Shown piece after piece: positions 52,701 through 61,280 of a stretch of DNA of 64,000 nucleotides; position 1 is the stretch's first letter, and every line of letters starts with the position of its first letter. The translations under genes were made by a program, and so were the position numbers. Source of the DNA: an uncultured Flavobacteriales bacterium. GTDB lineage: Bacteria; Bacteroidota; Bacteroidia; Flavobacteriales_D; Crocinitomicaceae. The stretch is taken from contig CALEIK010000027.1 in assembly GCA_937876195.1 (NCBI GenBank), positions 124,001 to 188,000 of the forward strand, read 5' to 3'. The notes under the pieces were generated by a model. That model did not search any database. It saw only the letters and a program-made list of their open reading frames with translations, and was not told the DNA's origin.

Positions 52701-52819
52701 TGGAAACTCTTGGTTTACAACTAGTGGAAACACTAGTGGAACAGCTAGATGGTGAGATAACTGTTGAAAATGAAAATGGTACAAAATATTTCATTAAATT
52801 TGAAAATACTAAACGCTAA
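49718..52819 (+). CDS. membrane multi-PAS sensor histidine kinase
   Basis: The 1033-residue kinase has about six membrane helices in residues 25-190 (LNHAIGAFFIAPIYSLLIV, FIYMLCILIIQ, LIVQIFVSLGLTASLLLH). Several PAS domains follow, at about 195-300, 310-425, 430-545 (EKYRLIYEESNDAIVLLDDD), 550-665 and 690-825. A HisKA_2-type dimerisation helix carries the phospho-accepting histidine in KEIHHRVKNNLQVISSILNL (near 842). The ATPase domain has the N-box LLVNELITNALKYAWKNG and EIFDNGIGLPF. It is followed 4 bp later by a LytTR regulator, its likely target. Confidence 0.94.
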   Translation: MSKLFVNNKNIKRLKDVFLVLFSERNDFANTILNHAIGAFFIAPIYSLLIVQAPVGDAYFYIGISYTILFPVYTILCIKSNYLRDKFIHFFTTYLFVITGVAFYSLYKSRLELNELVSFLFIYMLCILIIQRWTALMLYNIFVFLLVLYSLTYAGSQEVSSYLIVQIFVSLGLTASLLLHIKLKNSARVETHASNLDTMFKLKGTGYILFELDKKVHVLGFNDQYCELTNTAERNTTEIGELFVNYFSAEELVEIHQLIEGNCFEKTVPILRFGNKIYLHFKLIKFPMNSGKVFVGFIEEVTKKVLDETRYNQLEKKYRNLYFKNKAGIFTLNKKSEIIECNDSFLEMFEGTLDKGERMFDFSLSAEWDIIVESLSNSELSKNYQAQFTLKNKMEKSFVFTWYLDVDSDYIEGSVIDITNIQKASFALKQSEEKYRLIYEESNDAIVLLDDDKIVDVNRKMMQLFGIAHEELIGKNLFELSANISDRSRKKYNANKQQIENTKATKFDWLFKGKNDLIEARVALVEIVVDRKLYYQCVIQDNTEYNISLRALEKNQRNLENILENNPEGIIIVNNDKVLYVNTGTKKLLGELIDLENIFIGDDQEKFKKIYTKQQSDKKRKNLQLKLKSIQEEELLMDVTLVSTSYEEEEATLIIIKDVSVQTKLAQEQLRAGFAEETNKELAKEIKERIKTERLLEEQYLRTKAIIDSSNYTLLLTLNIKGEVTAYNKHFKTYFSDTFSIDIQHNDRFLEYLKPIVSREQLKALKKMIRLVEKGKSFQFEVCLEEKGESFWLEVFMSPIFDTKGVVSEVSLVAHDSSEKKKASINIVESLKEKEVLLKEIHHRVKNNLQVISSILNLQSSFVTDEQTLEILQESRNRIRSMAIIHENLYRTEDFSSINFSSYLENLTTNLISSYRINEEVILKTNLDNVDLVLDQAIPCGLLVNELITNALKYAWKNGEKGIITINLFENEKKVNLEIFDNGIGLPFNYNEIKMETLGLQLVETLVEQLDGEITVENENGTKYFIKFENTKR

Positions 52820-52823
52820 TTGA

Positions 52824-53579
52824 ATGTCTAAAATTAATGTTCTTGTTGTTGAAGATGAATCAATTGTATCTAAGGATATTCAACACAGTTTAAAAAAACT
52901 TGGTTACAATGTTGTGGGTGCAGCTTCAACGGGGGAAAAGGCAATTGATTTAGTGGGAACAGAAAATCCAGACATTATTTTGATGGATATCATGCTCAAG
53001 GGTGATATTAACGGCATTGAGGCAGCGGAAGTGATAAAAGCATCGTATGCTATTCCAATTATCTTTTTAACGGCGTACGCAGATGAATCGACGCTCTCAA
53101 AAGCAAAAATTACTGAGCCGTACGGCTATATACTTAAACCATTCAAAGAAATAGACCTACATACGACCATTGAAATGGCGATTTATAAGCATGGAAAGGA
53201 GCAACAAATCGTTAAAGAACGCGATTTATTATACTCTTTGGCTGGATCCAAGGATGGTGGCAAGGACTTCATTTTTGTAAAAACAAACAGTAAACTAGTA
53301 AAACTGAGAAACGACGAAATTTTTTACATTGAGGCATTAAAGGATTACGTGGTTATTCACACGCTCGATACACGCTATACCATTCATTCTACAATGAAGG
53401 ATATTGAAGTTAAAATGGGAAAAGAAGACTTCCTAAGGGTGCATAGGTCATTCATCGTTCGGTTAGATAAAATTTCAACCATTGATTACCCAAATTTGGT
53501 CATAGAAAAAATGGATAAGATTATTCCAATTGGCGGATCGTACAGAGACGATTTAAACAATAGAATCAAACAAGTTTAA
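52824..53579 (+). CDS. LytTR-type response regulator
   Basis: The 251-residue regulator has a receiver domain (1-120) with VVEDESIV, the phospho-accepting Asp in IILMDIMLKGD (near 53), and conserved Thr/Ser and Lys in IIFLTAYAD and YGYILKPF. The C-terminal LytTR DNA-binding domain (about 150-245) shows NSKLVKLRNDEIFYIEALKD, DYVVIHT, FLRVHRSFIVRL and IPIGGSYRDDL. It is co-transcribed with the upstream kinase and overlaps the convergent rnr gene by 4 bp. Confidence 0.95.
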   Translation: MSKINVLVVEDESIVSKDIQHSLKKLGYNVVGAASTGEKAIDLVGTENPDIILMDIMLKGDINGIEAAEVIKASYAIPIIFLTAYADESTLSKAKITEPYGYILKPFKEIDLHTTIEMAIYKHGKEQQIVKERDLLYSLAGSKDGGKDFIFVKTNSKLVKLRNDEIFYIEALKDYVVIHTLDTRYTIHSTMKDIEVKMGKEDFLRVHRSFIVRLDKISTIDYPNLVIEKMDKIIPIGGSYRDDLNNRIKQV

Positions 53580-55711
53580 TCAACGACCAATTCTAGATCA
53601 ATCTGACGCTTTTTACTTGAAACTTCGTAGATTTTTACTTTTACCTGATCCCCAAAATTGTATTCTTTCTTCGTTTTTGTCCCGACAATAGAATATTTGT
53701 CAGCATCAAAATAGAAACGATCTCCTGGAATAGATTGCATTGGAACCATGCCTTCACATTGGTTTTCATTCATCTTTACAAAAAGTCCAAACTCAGCAAT
53801 TCCTGATACCGTTCCCTCGAATTCTTCACCAATTTTATCCGAAACAAAAAGTGTTTGAAAGTATTTCGTACTCTCTCGCTCCGCATCCACAGCCTTTCTT
53901 TCCATGCGTGAAATGCGCTTACAAATTTCATCGAGTTCGTTTCCGTAACGGTGTTTTTTTGTCGTAAGTTCTTCCTGTAGGATCCTGTGAACCACCAAAT
54001 CGGCATAACGTCGTATGGGTGAAGTGAAGTGTGTGTAGTTATCAAAAGCGAGACCGTAGTGACCAATGTTGTCTGTTTCGTACGTGGCTTTTGCCATACT
54101 TCTAATCGCCATGCTTTGAACCAATGAGAATTCATTCTTGTAGCGGATATCCGCCAACAGCGCATTTATATTTTTAGAAATGGTGGATGGATTTTTTAGC
54201 TCGATGTCGTAACCAAACTTTCGAATGAACAGGTTAAACGTCTCCACTTTTGCGGGATCAGGCTTGTCGTGACAACGATAAATAAAAGGAGTTATTCCAA
54301 TCCCTTTCTTCGGTTTACCAACAAATGTGGCAACGCTTCTATTTGCTAAAAGCATGAATTCTTCCACGAGCTTGTGGGCATCTTTCGACGTCTTAATTAA
54401 TACCTCGACAGGAAACCCATCATCGTCTAAACGAAAACGCATCTCCTCAGATTCTATGTTCATTGCGCCGCTTGAAAGGCGCTTTTTTCGCAAAATTTTA
54501 GCTATTTTATCGAATAAAAGGATTTCATCACAATAATCTCCCTTCTTTGTTTCAATAATTTCTTGTGCTTGTTCGTAGGTAAATCGTCTATCTGAATGAA
54601 TGATGGTCTTACCAAACCACTCTTTATGCACCTTTCCTGCATCATCAATTTCAAAAACTGCGGAAAAGCAAAACTTATCTTCGTTGGGTCGTAATGAGCA
54701 AACCATGTTGGAAAGTTGCTCTGGCAACATGGGTATCACCCGGTCCACCAAATAAACAGAGTTGGATCGTTTTAACGCCTCATCATCCATCGCACTTCCT
54801 GGTACCACATAATGACTTACGTCAGCGATGTGAACACCGATTTCATAATTTCCGTTCTCGAGTTTTTTATAGGACAAGGCATCATCGAAATCCTTTGCGT
54901 CGTTCGGGTCAATGGTGAAGGTGGTGGTTGTTCTAAAATCTCGGCGGCGTTCCAATTCTTGCGGACTTAGTTCAAGTTGAATTTTTTCCGCCTCATTCAG
55001 CACTTCGTTTGGGAACTTATACTCTAAACCTTGATTGACCAGAATCCCAATCATTTCAACGTCATTTCCTCCGCTGTTTCCGAGAACTTCAATCACTTCT
55101 CCAAAGGGACTGTCAGCAGATTTTGGCCATACCGTAATTTTTGCGAGTACTTTATCGCCCTCCTTTGCACCTTTCAGTTTTTCTTTTGGAATATAGATGT
55201 CCGTTCCAATTCGCGTGTTGTCGAGGATTAAAAACGCAAATTTTGGGTGCATTTTTATCGTTCCCACAAACTGCGTACGCTCTCGCTCGACGATGGACAA
55301 GACCACTCCTTCCAGTTTGGTATTTCCTCTTTTTATGATTTGTATTTTGACACGGTCGCCATCGAGTGCTTGATGCACATTATGTGGGGCGATGTATACA
55401 TCTTGAAGCTGCGCGTTATCTACAATGACATACCCTGCTTTTCGCTGAGTTAATTGCAGCACGCCTTCGTAACTGCTTTCTTGATTGTTCAATTTATAAA
55501 CACCATGACCAGACTTTTTAAGGAAATTGATTTTTACCAATTCTTCCAAAGCATCATAAACCAATTTACGAAGAGCGTTTTCTTTTACGTTAACTAATGC
55601 GCAAACTTGCTTGTGGTTTAACGGAGAATCACTATTTTCAGTAAAAACTTTTCTGATCGTGTGAGATAAGCTTTCTTTTAGGTTTTTTTTGGACTTTTTA
55701 TGTTTTGACAT
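53576..55711 (-). CDS. rnr: ribonuclease R
   Basis: The 711-residue 3'-to-5' exoribonuclease degrades structured RNA. It has an N-terminal winged-helix segment (HTIRKVFTENSDSPLNHKQV), cold-shock OB domains (about 70-225), and the RNB catalytic domain with FTIDPNDAKDFDDALSYK holding the metal-binding aspartates. The conserved HYGLAFDNYTHFTSPIRRYA and a C-terminal S1 domain (EFEGTVSGIAEFGLFVKM) follow. Start, length and motifs are complete. Confidence 0.97.
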   Translation of the reverse strand: MSKHKKSKKNLKESLSHTIRKVFTENSDSPLNHKQVCALVNVKENALRKLVYDALEELVKINFLKKSGHGVYKLNNQESSYEGVLQLTQRKAGYVIVDNAQLQDVYIAPHNVHQALDGDRVKIQIIKRGNTKLEGVVLSIVERERTQFVGTIKMHPKFAFLILDNTRIGTDIYIPKEKLKGAKEGDKVLAKITVWPKSADSPFGEVIEVLGNSGGNDVEMIGILVNQGLEYKFPNEVLNEAEKIQLELSPQELERRRDFRTTTTFTIDPNDAKDFDDALSYKKLENGNYEIGVHIADVSHYVVPGSAMDDEALKRSNSVYLVDRVIPMLPEQLSNMVCSLRPNEDKFCFSAVFEIDDAGKVHKEWFGKTIIHSDRRFTYEQAQEIIETKKGDYCDEILLFDKIAKILRKKRLSSGAMNIESEEMRFRLDDDGFPVEVLIKTSKDAHKLVEEFMLLANRSVATFVGKPKKGIGITPFIYRCHDKPDPAKVETFNLFIRKFGYDIELKNPSTISKNINALLADIRYKNEFSLVQSMAIRSMAKATYETDNIGHYGLAFDNYTHFTSPIRRYADLVVHRILQEELTTKKHRYGNELDEICKRISRMERKAVDAERESTKYFQTLFVSDKIGEEFEGTVSGIAEFGLFVKMNENQCEGMVPMQSIPGDRFYFDADKYSIVGTKTKKEYNFGDQVKVKIYEVSSKKRQIDLELVVD

Positions 55712-55769
55712 ATACGCGAAGATAAGCTTATATTTTAGAATAATTAGGAAAGAATACTATTGATAATGA

Positions 55770-55777
55770 TAACTTTG
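55770..55777 (+). promoter_or_regulatory. -7 box for the ferritin operon
   Basis: TAACTTTG matches TAnnTTTG and ends 15 bp before the ferritin ATG. A -33 element is not clear. Confidence 0.45.
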
Positions 55778-55792
55778 TAAAAAAACAATACA

Positions 55793-56311
55793 ATGAATAC
55801 AAGAGTAGAAGAAGCACTTAACGATCAAATTAAGAAGGAAGCATCCTCCTCACAATTTTATTTAGCGATGGCATCGTGGGCAGAAGGAAATGGGCTGAAT
55901 GGAACAGCAAAGTTTTTATACAAGCATTCGGATGAAGAAAGATTCCACATGCTTAAGTTGGTTAAGTTTATCAACGAGAGAGGAGGAACATCGATAATTC
56001 CAGGATTGGAAACACCCCCGAAGGAGTTTAAAACACTTGAGAATGTATTTCAATTGTTGTTGGAACATGAGTTGGGGGTTACAGAAAGCATCAATAACCT
56101 TGTAGACATTTGCCTGCAAGAAAAGGACTATACAACACACAATTTTATACAATGGTACGTGTCAGAGCAGCTAGAAGAAGAGGCATTAGCAAGAACTATT
56201 TTGGATAAAATTAAATTGATAGGAAACGATAAGGGCGGACTTTATCTCTTAGATAGAGATTTAGAAACCTCAGCGATACAACCACCAGTTAACACTCCAG
56301 GCCAGGCCTAA
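55793..56311 (+). CDS. non-haem ferritin
   Basis: The 172-residue iron-storage protein follows the bacterial FtnA pattern: ALNDQIKKEASSSQFYLAMA, AKFLYKHSDEERFHMLKLVK with the ferroxidase Glu/His ligands, LLEHELGVTESINNLVDICL and FIQWYVSEQLEEEALARTI. No haem-ligating Met of bacterioferritin is evident. Its stop codon is followed directly by the TTG start of the giant cyclase gene, so the two are translated from one mRNA. Confidence 0.95.
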   Translation: MNTRVEEALNDQIKKEASSSQFYLAMASWAEGNGLNGTAKFLYKHSDEERFHMLKLVKFINERGGTSIIPGLETPPKEFKTLENVFQLLLEHELGVTESINNLVDICLQEKDYTTHNFIQWYVSEQLEEEALARTILDKIKLIGNDKGGLYLLDRDLETSAIQPPVNTPGQA

Positions 56312-59300
56312 TTGAAACAACATAGAAATAAACTCTTCCCGCTACTACTTAAAGGGGTACTATACAGTTCGTTTTGCTGTGTAGCATTGTCTTCTGTTGC
56401 TCAGTCGGACTTCCGGTTTAGGAACTACACCATCAATGACGGTCTGTCACAAAGTAGTGTGACGACGATCATTCAAGATGATTTAAATGCGCTTTGGATT
56501 GGAACACAAGACGGGCTAAACCGCTTTGACGGAAAGACGTTTGAAGTTTTTATTTCGGATGAAACCAAGGGGTTAGAAAATGAGTTTATTCTGTGCTCAT
56601 TAAAAGATGAGGCAGGAGATCTTTGGTTTGGAACAGGAAAGGGACTGGTTCATTATAGCCTGCATACAGAGCAATTTAAAACGTACAAAACGAGCAATGG
56701 AGTTGGGCTTCATATTGTTTCGATTGCGCTGGATAAGAATGGACTTCTTTGGATTTCAACGGCAGAATCGGGACTTTATACTTTTGATTCCAAAAAGAAG
56801 CGCTTTGAAGATGTTTCTTTCATGATTCCCACCAAACGGTTGTCAGAGATAGCGATTACAGATAGAAGTATACTTATTGTTTCTACAGAAAACGACGGAA
56901 TCTATCTGTGTAATACGTATCAGAAGAAATCGGAAAAGCTCCTCTTGCAATCTGGAAATGGTCTTCCGATTGTTGTGAATAAAATAATTACAGATGGCAG
57001 CGAGCCACCTCTTCTTGCAACCAATCAAGGCGTTTTTGAGGTGAACGTTAAAACAAGGTATGCGGCAGCGAAATTCGTTTTTTTAAACCGCCAAAAGGGA
57101 GTTCAAAATGTGTCAGATATCCATGATGAAAACGGTGTTGGCTGGCTCATTACGACGAAGACAAATGGACTCTTTCTAATCGATGGAGAGGGAAGCATTT
57201 TGCATAGTACGGAAGACATGTTCCAAAAATCGGCACTGCTCTTCAACGAAATCAATTTGATTTACAAAGATAACTCAGGCACGTTTTGGTTAGGGTCGCA
57301 ACGCGGACTTTCTAGTTTTAATCCTGCAGCAAGAGGAATTTTAGGTGTAGGACCAACGGCAAATAGCTCGAAGGGCATTCCCTCACCAAGCGTGTGGAGC
57401 TTTACGGAAGATGAAACGGGAAAGATGGTCTACATTGGAACCGATAAAACAGTTTCACGGCTAGAACGAAAAACGAAGAAATTTACCCAATACGAACGCA
57501 CTCAGACAAGAGAAAGTCAAGCCAAAGGAGAAATGGCAATTCTGTGTATGAAACTGGTGACGCCAAATAAAATGTTGGTTGGATGTGCTGATGGATTTTT
57601 TGAACTGCACATGGACGGGACAAATCATAGGTTTGTACCAATTAAAACAAACGATGATCAAACAGAACGAGTTTATTCAATTGTACATTGGAAGGAGCAA
57701 CTTTATTGGCTCGCCACAAAAAATGGAGCATTACTTTACAATGAAAAAACAAAAGAAGTAACTCCGTTCATTCATAATCCAATGAAAGCGAACGCGACAA
57801 TTTCAAAGGGAATTTGTCGCCTCGTGTATAAGGATAGACAGGAACGAATTTGGTTTGCTACAAGTACAGGAGGGCTTAATATCCTAGTTGAGGATGACGA
57901 CCATTTAATAATAGAGCCATATAGAAAAAACGGTGTAATTAAAGCGGCAACGAATGACTACATTGCTTCGATGTATCAAGAAACCAAAAGTGTTTTTTGG
58001 CTGGGTACAGCAGGATCTGGGCTCGTTAGATTCGATATTTCAAAAAACAATGTAAAGACTTTTAACAAATCAAATGGTTTGCCAAACAACGTAATTTACA
58101 GTGTTATTCCCGACGAAAGAAGAACTTTATGGTTAAGCACAAATAGGGGAATCTCAAATTTGAGTTTGAAATCCTTGGAAGTAACAAATTACACAGAATC
58201 AGACGGTTTGATGAGTAATGAGTTCAATCTTGGTGCGGCAATGCAATCAATTACAGGCACATTGTATTTTGGTGGAATTTATGGGTACAACTATTTTAAA
58301 CCCAGTGAAGTTATCCGCACCAAAAAGGATGTGGATGTGGTGATTACCAAATTTAAACTGGAGAACAATTGGCTCACACCCAATGATAAAAATTCACCAT
58401 TAAAAAAACCTGTATTTTTAACAGAAGAGCTTGAATTGAGCTACATGCAAAGGAGTTTTACACTCAAGTTTCAATCTTCGGATTTAAGTAACCCGGATCA
58501 AATCAACTATAAATATATCCTTGAGGGATCTGATGTGGGAGAGGTTTTAATTGGTGCTACAAATGAAATACACTTTATTTCATTATCGCCAGGAACGTAT
58601 ACCTTGAAAATTTACGCGCGATCAGGCACTGGAAAGTGGAGCAAGTTTCCTGCGACCATGAAGTTGATTATTGCCTCGCCATTTTGGTTAAGCTGGTGGT
58701 TTTTATTGATTATAGCCGTAGCCATTTTAGTCACGTTGCGATTAGTAGTCGTTCGAAGAACAGAGTCTTCTCGAAGAGAACAAATTCGATTGGAAATGAA
58801 AGTGCGTGAGCGAACGCGGGAAATTCAAAATCAAAAAAGAAAGATTGAACAGCAAAACAAAAAAATTGAAGAGGAGAAAAACAATGTATTGAGGCAACAG
58901 GTGTTATTACAACGCGAAAAGGATAAAACCGAAAAGCTGCTCAAGAACGTTATGCCCGAATCTACCGCTGAAGAACTAAAGAAAAGTGGAAAAGCGAGGG
59001 CACGAGGGTACAAAGTGGTGTCCGTATTGTTTACGGATTTTGTCGGGTTCACTAAAATCTCAGACCACATGAAACCATCTGAGCTTGTAAAAAGGCTAGA
59101 CGTATATTTCACTAAGTTTGACGAAATCATAGTTAAAAACAACCTTGAGAAAATAAAAACCATTGGAGACGCATACATGTGTGCGGGAGGAGTGCCCGTG
59201 CGGAACAACACAAACCCAATTGATACCTGTTTAGCGGGGCTACAAATTCAGGCGTATATCCAAAAAAGGAAAAACGACGCACTAGCCAACGGTAGCGATT

Positions 59301-60235
59301 ATTGGGAACTACGCTTGGGAATTAATACAGGAGAGGTGACCGCCGGTGTCATTGGAAGTGAGCGTTTGGCGTTTGATATTTGGGGCACAACTGTGAACCA
59401 GGCGCAACGCATGGAAATGCTCGGAGCACCAGGAAAAGTAACCATTACTGGAGCAACGTTTAGTCACATAGAACCATATTTTGAATGTACTTTTTTAGGA
59501 AAGGCACAAACGAAGAGCAGTGGAATGGTAGAAATGTATGTGGTGGAACGAATAAAACCCGAGCTTTCTATCAATGGAGAAGGTTTGGAGCCCAACGACC
59601 GCTTTAATCAAATTGTAAACCTACACCACTATAGTTCCATCAACTATTACAAAGCCGAACGGTACATAAATAAGACTTTAGAACAAGGTTTATCCGATAA
59701 ACTCTACTATCATAGTATTGGACACTCAAAAGACGTTGTAAAGGCGGTAGAGCGACTGGCTCTTTTGGAGAACGTGACAGATGAAGGTCTTTTCTTGTTG
59801 AAATCGGCGGCATCTTACCACGATGCTGGATTTGTCGAGAATTATGAACACAATGAAAAAATTGGTGCGCGGATGGCACAAGAGGCCTTACCAAAGTTTG
59901 GTTATACTCAGAAGCACATTGACCAGATAAAGGAGTTGATATACGTTACAGCCATTCCACACAAGCCCAAAAACAAATTGGAAGAAATTATTTGTGACGC
60001 CGATCTTGATTATTTAGGGAGGGATGATTTTCACGAAATTTCCAACCGACTTAGACAAGAATTGAAGGATCACGGTAAAATTGAAAGCGATCGGCAATGG
60101 GATGAAATCCAGGTGAAGTTTTTAGAGTCCCACAAGTACTTTACAAAAACAGCGCAAGAAACTAGAAACAAGAAAAAGGAACAGCACCTGAGAGAGATAA
60201 AAATGCGTTTAAAGAAGGATGAATACACAGATTAA
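56312..60235 (+). CDS. propeller-sensor adenylate cyclase with C-terminal HD domain
   Basis: This 1307-residue protein starts with TTG directly after the ferritin stop and opens with a signal peptide (ending SVAQ). The periplasmic part (30-700) is made of two-component-type propeller repeats (DGLSQSSVTTIIQDDLNALW, SGLYTFDS, GNGLPIVVNKI and similar), then a Y_Y_Y domain (to about 785). A membrane helix (LSWWFLLIIAVAILVTLRL, near 795-815) and a coiled coil follow. The class III cyclase domain (about 900-1075) has metal aspartates Asp909 and Asp953. Lys949 and Asp1022 sit at the base-reading positions, pointing to ATP rather than GTP, and Asn1029 and Arg1033 complete the site. The C-terminus (1110-1290) is an HD phosphohydrolase-like domain with His1134, His1138 and His1170-Asp1171. 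It probably links an outside signal to cAMP. Confidence 0.93.
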   Translation: MKQHRNKLFPLLLKGVLYSSFCCVALSSVAQSDFRFRNYTINDGLSQSSVTTIIQDDLNALWIGTQDGLNRFDGKTFEVFISDETKGLENEFILCSLKDEAGDLWFGTGKGLVHYSLHTEQFKTYKTSNGVGLHIVSIALDKNGLLWISTAESGLYTFDSKKKRFEDVSFMIPTKRLSEIAITDRSILIVSTENDGIYLCNTYQKKSEKLLLQSGNGLPIVVNKIITDGSEPPLLATNQGVFEVNVKTRYAAAKFVFLNRQKGVQNVSDIHDENGVGWLITTKTNGLFLIDGEGSILHSTEDMFQKSALLFNEINLIYKDNSGTFWLGSQRGLSSFNPAARGILGVGPTANSSKGIPSPSVWSFTEDETGKMVYIGTDKTVSRLERKTKKFTQYERTQTRESQAKGEMAILCMKLVTPNKMLVGCADGFFELHMDGTNHRFVPIKTNDDQTERVYSIVHWKEQLYWLATKNGALLYNEKTKEVTPFIHNPMKANATISKGICRLVYKDRQERIWFATSTGGLNILVEDDDHLIIEPYRKNGVIKAATNDYIASMYQETKSVFWLGTAGSGLVRFDISKNNVKTFNKSNGLPNNVIYSVIPDERRTLWLSTNRGISNLSLKSLEVTNYTESDGLMSNEFNLGAAMQSITGTLYFGGIYGYNYFKPSEVIRTKKDVDVVITKFKLENNWLTPNDKNSPLKKPVFLTEELELSYMQRSFTLKFQSSDLSNPDQINYKYILEGSDVGEVLIGATNEIHFISLSPGTYTLKIYARSGTGKWSKFPATMKLIIASPFWLSWWFLLIIAVAILVTLRLVVVRRTESSRREQIRLEMKVRERTREIQNQKRKIEQQNKKIEEEKNNVLRQQVLLQREKDKTEKLLKNVMPESTAEELKKSGKARARGYKVVSVLFTDFVGFTKISDHMKPSELVKRLDVYFTKFDEIIVKNNLEKIKTIGDAYMCAGGVPVRNNTNPIDTCLAGLQIQAYIQKRKNDALANGSDYWELRLGINTGEVTAGVIGSERLAFDIWGTTVNQAQRMEMLGAPGKVTITGATFSHIEPYFECTFLGKAQTKSSGMVEMYVVERIKPELSINGEGLEPNDRFNQIVNLHHYSSINYYKAERYINKTLEQGLSDKLYYHSIGHSKDVVKAVERLALLENVTDEGLFLLKSAASYHDAGFVENYEHNEKIGARMAQEALPKFGYTQKHIDQIKELIYVTAIPHKPKNKLEEIICDADLDYLGRDDFHEISNRLRQELKDHGKIESDRQWDEIQVKFLESHKYFTKTAQETRNKKKEQHLREIKMRLKKDEYTD

Positions 60236-60382
60236 ACGCTTCATGTCTGCAAGGAAGTAAGCCGAATTACTTTCCCAAACGGTTTGTTTAGAAAACAAAA
60301 GAGACCTTAGTCACACAAGTGTATGACTATAAATGCAAAAACCAGAGCTTAGCACTAGCACAAGAAAAAGCAAGGGCTTTAG

Positions 60383-61204
60383 TTATCCATTAAAATCCAC
60401 AGAAAGCGTACTAATGCCCTCGATTGGATTCATTACCAACACGGGTATTTGTGCTTCGTTTGTAAGGATGTATTCTTCGTGATTAGCTGTAAGCACACCA
60501 AAGAAATTATTCTTGTTAAGGTTCATAATCGCAATTAAATCTGCGTCAATACTTACCGCATGCTTTAATACCTCATTATCAAATCCACCGCTTGGTAATA
60601 CTTTCGTTGTAACTGTGATATTTCTTTCTGAAAAATACTTCTCAGCAAACTTGATGTTCGCCTTTACTTGATGACTTAAAAACTCATCTGACTCCTCTGG
60701 AGTAACAACGTGTACGTTCGACTTAAAGTATTTTGCTAGATTAGCGACAATGGCTAATTTTTGTTTTGTTTCTTTATTCAAATCCAAAGGAACAACGATT
60801 TCATCGTAACCGCTTTCTTTTGGCGTTTTTGACTGAACTACGACAAAAGGAACAGAAGAATGAGTAATTACCTTAAGCGCATTCATTCCTGTTAGGTGCT
60901 GCCATCCTTGCGTACCATGCGTGCCCATAAAAATAAGTTCAGCATGATGTTCAGCCGCGAAATCACCAATATCATCAAAAATATTCCCAACACGAACAGA
61001 AGGAATTATCTTCACCGTAGAATCGAAATTACTCACCAATTTGTTCAACTTTTCTTCCGCTGCAGCAATATCTTTGTTTTTTGCAACCACATGTAAGAGG
61101 TAAATCTCAGCGCCTAAAGGACCAGCAGTTGCAACAGCGTGCTTCAAGGCAACATCGGCAACATCTGTAAAGTCGTGGGGAACAATAAAGTTTTTAGTTT
61201 TCAT
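60383..61204 (-). CDS. universal stress protein with two UspA domains
   Basis: The 273-residue protein is a tandem UspA. The first half (1-140) has FIVPHDFTDVADVALKHAV and ELIFMGTHGTQGWQHL. The second (145-273) has EIVVPLDLNKETKQKLAIVA and a degenerate loop (LIAIMNLNKNNFFGVLTANH). The first domain keeps part of the Gly-rich ATP-binding pattern (GTHGTQG); the second does not. Such proteins respond to starvation and redox stress. A promoter-like box lies upstream at 61237. Confidence 0.93.
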   Translation of the reverse strand: MKTKNFIVPHDFTDVADVALKHAVATAGPLGAEIYLLHVVAKNKDIAAAEEKLNKLVSNFDSTVKIIPSVRVGNIFDDIGDFAAEHHAELIFMGTHGTQGWQHLTGMNALKVITHSSVPFVVVQSKTPKESGYDEIVVPLDLNKETKQKLAIVANLAKYFKSNVHVVTPEESDEFLSHQVKANIKFAEKYFSERNITVTTKVLPSGGFDNEVLKHAVSIDADLIAIMNLNKNNFFGVLTANHEEYILTNEAQIPVLVMNPIEGISTLSVDFNG

Positions 61205-61236
61205 AATTGGTGTTTTGCAGGTATTTAATTTAAGAA

Positions 61237-61244
61237 CAAATATA
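61237..61244 (-). promoter_or_regulatory. -7 box for the universal stress protein gene
   Basis: On the minus strand TATATTTG matches TAnnTTTG; a TTG at 61270-61272 lies 25 bp upstream, slightly farther than usual. Confidence 0.45.
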
Positions 61245-61280
61245 GCAATAATGCATTTTTCTGCACTAACAATCAGTAAA

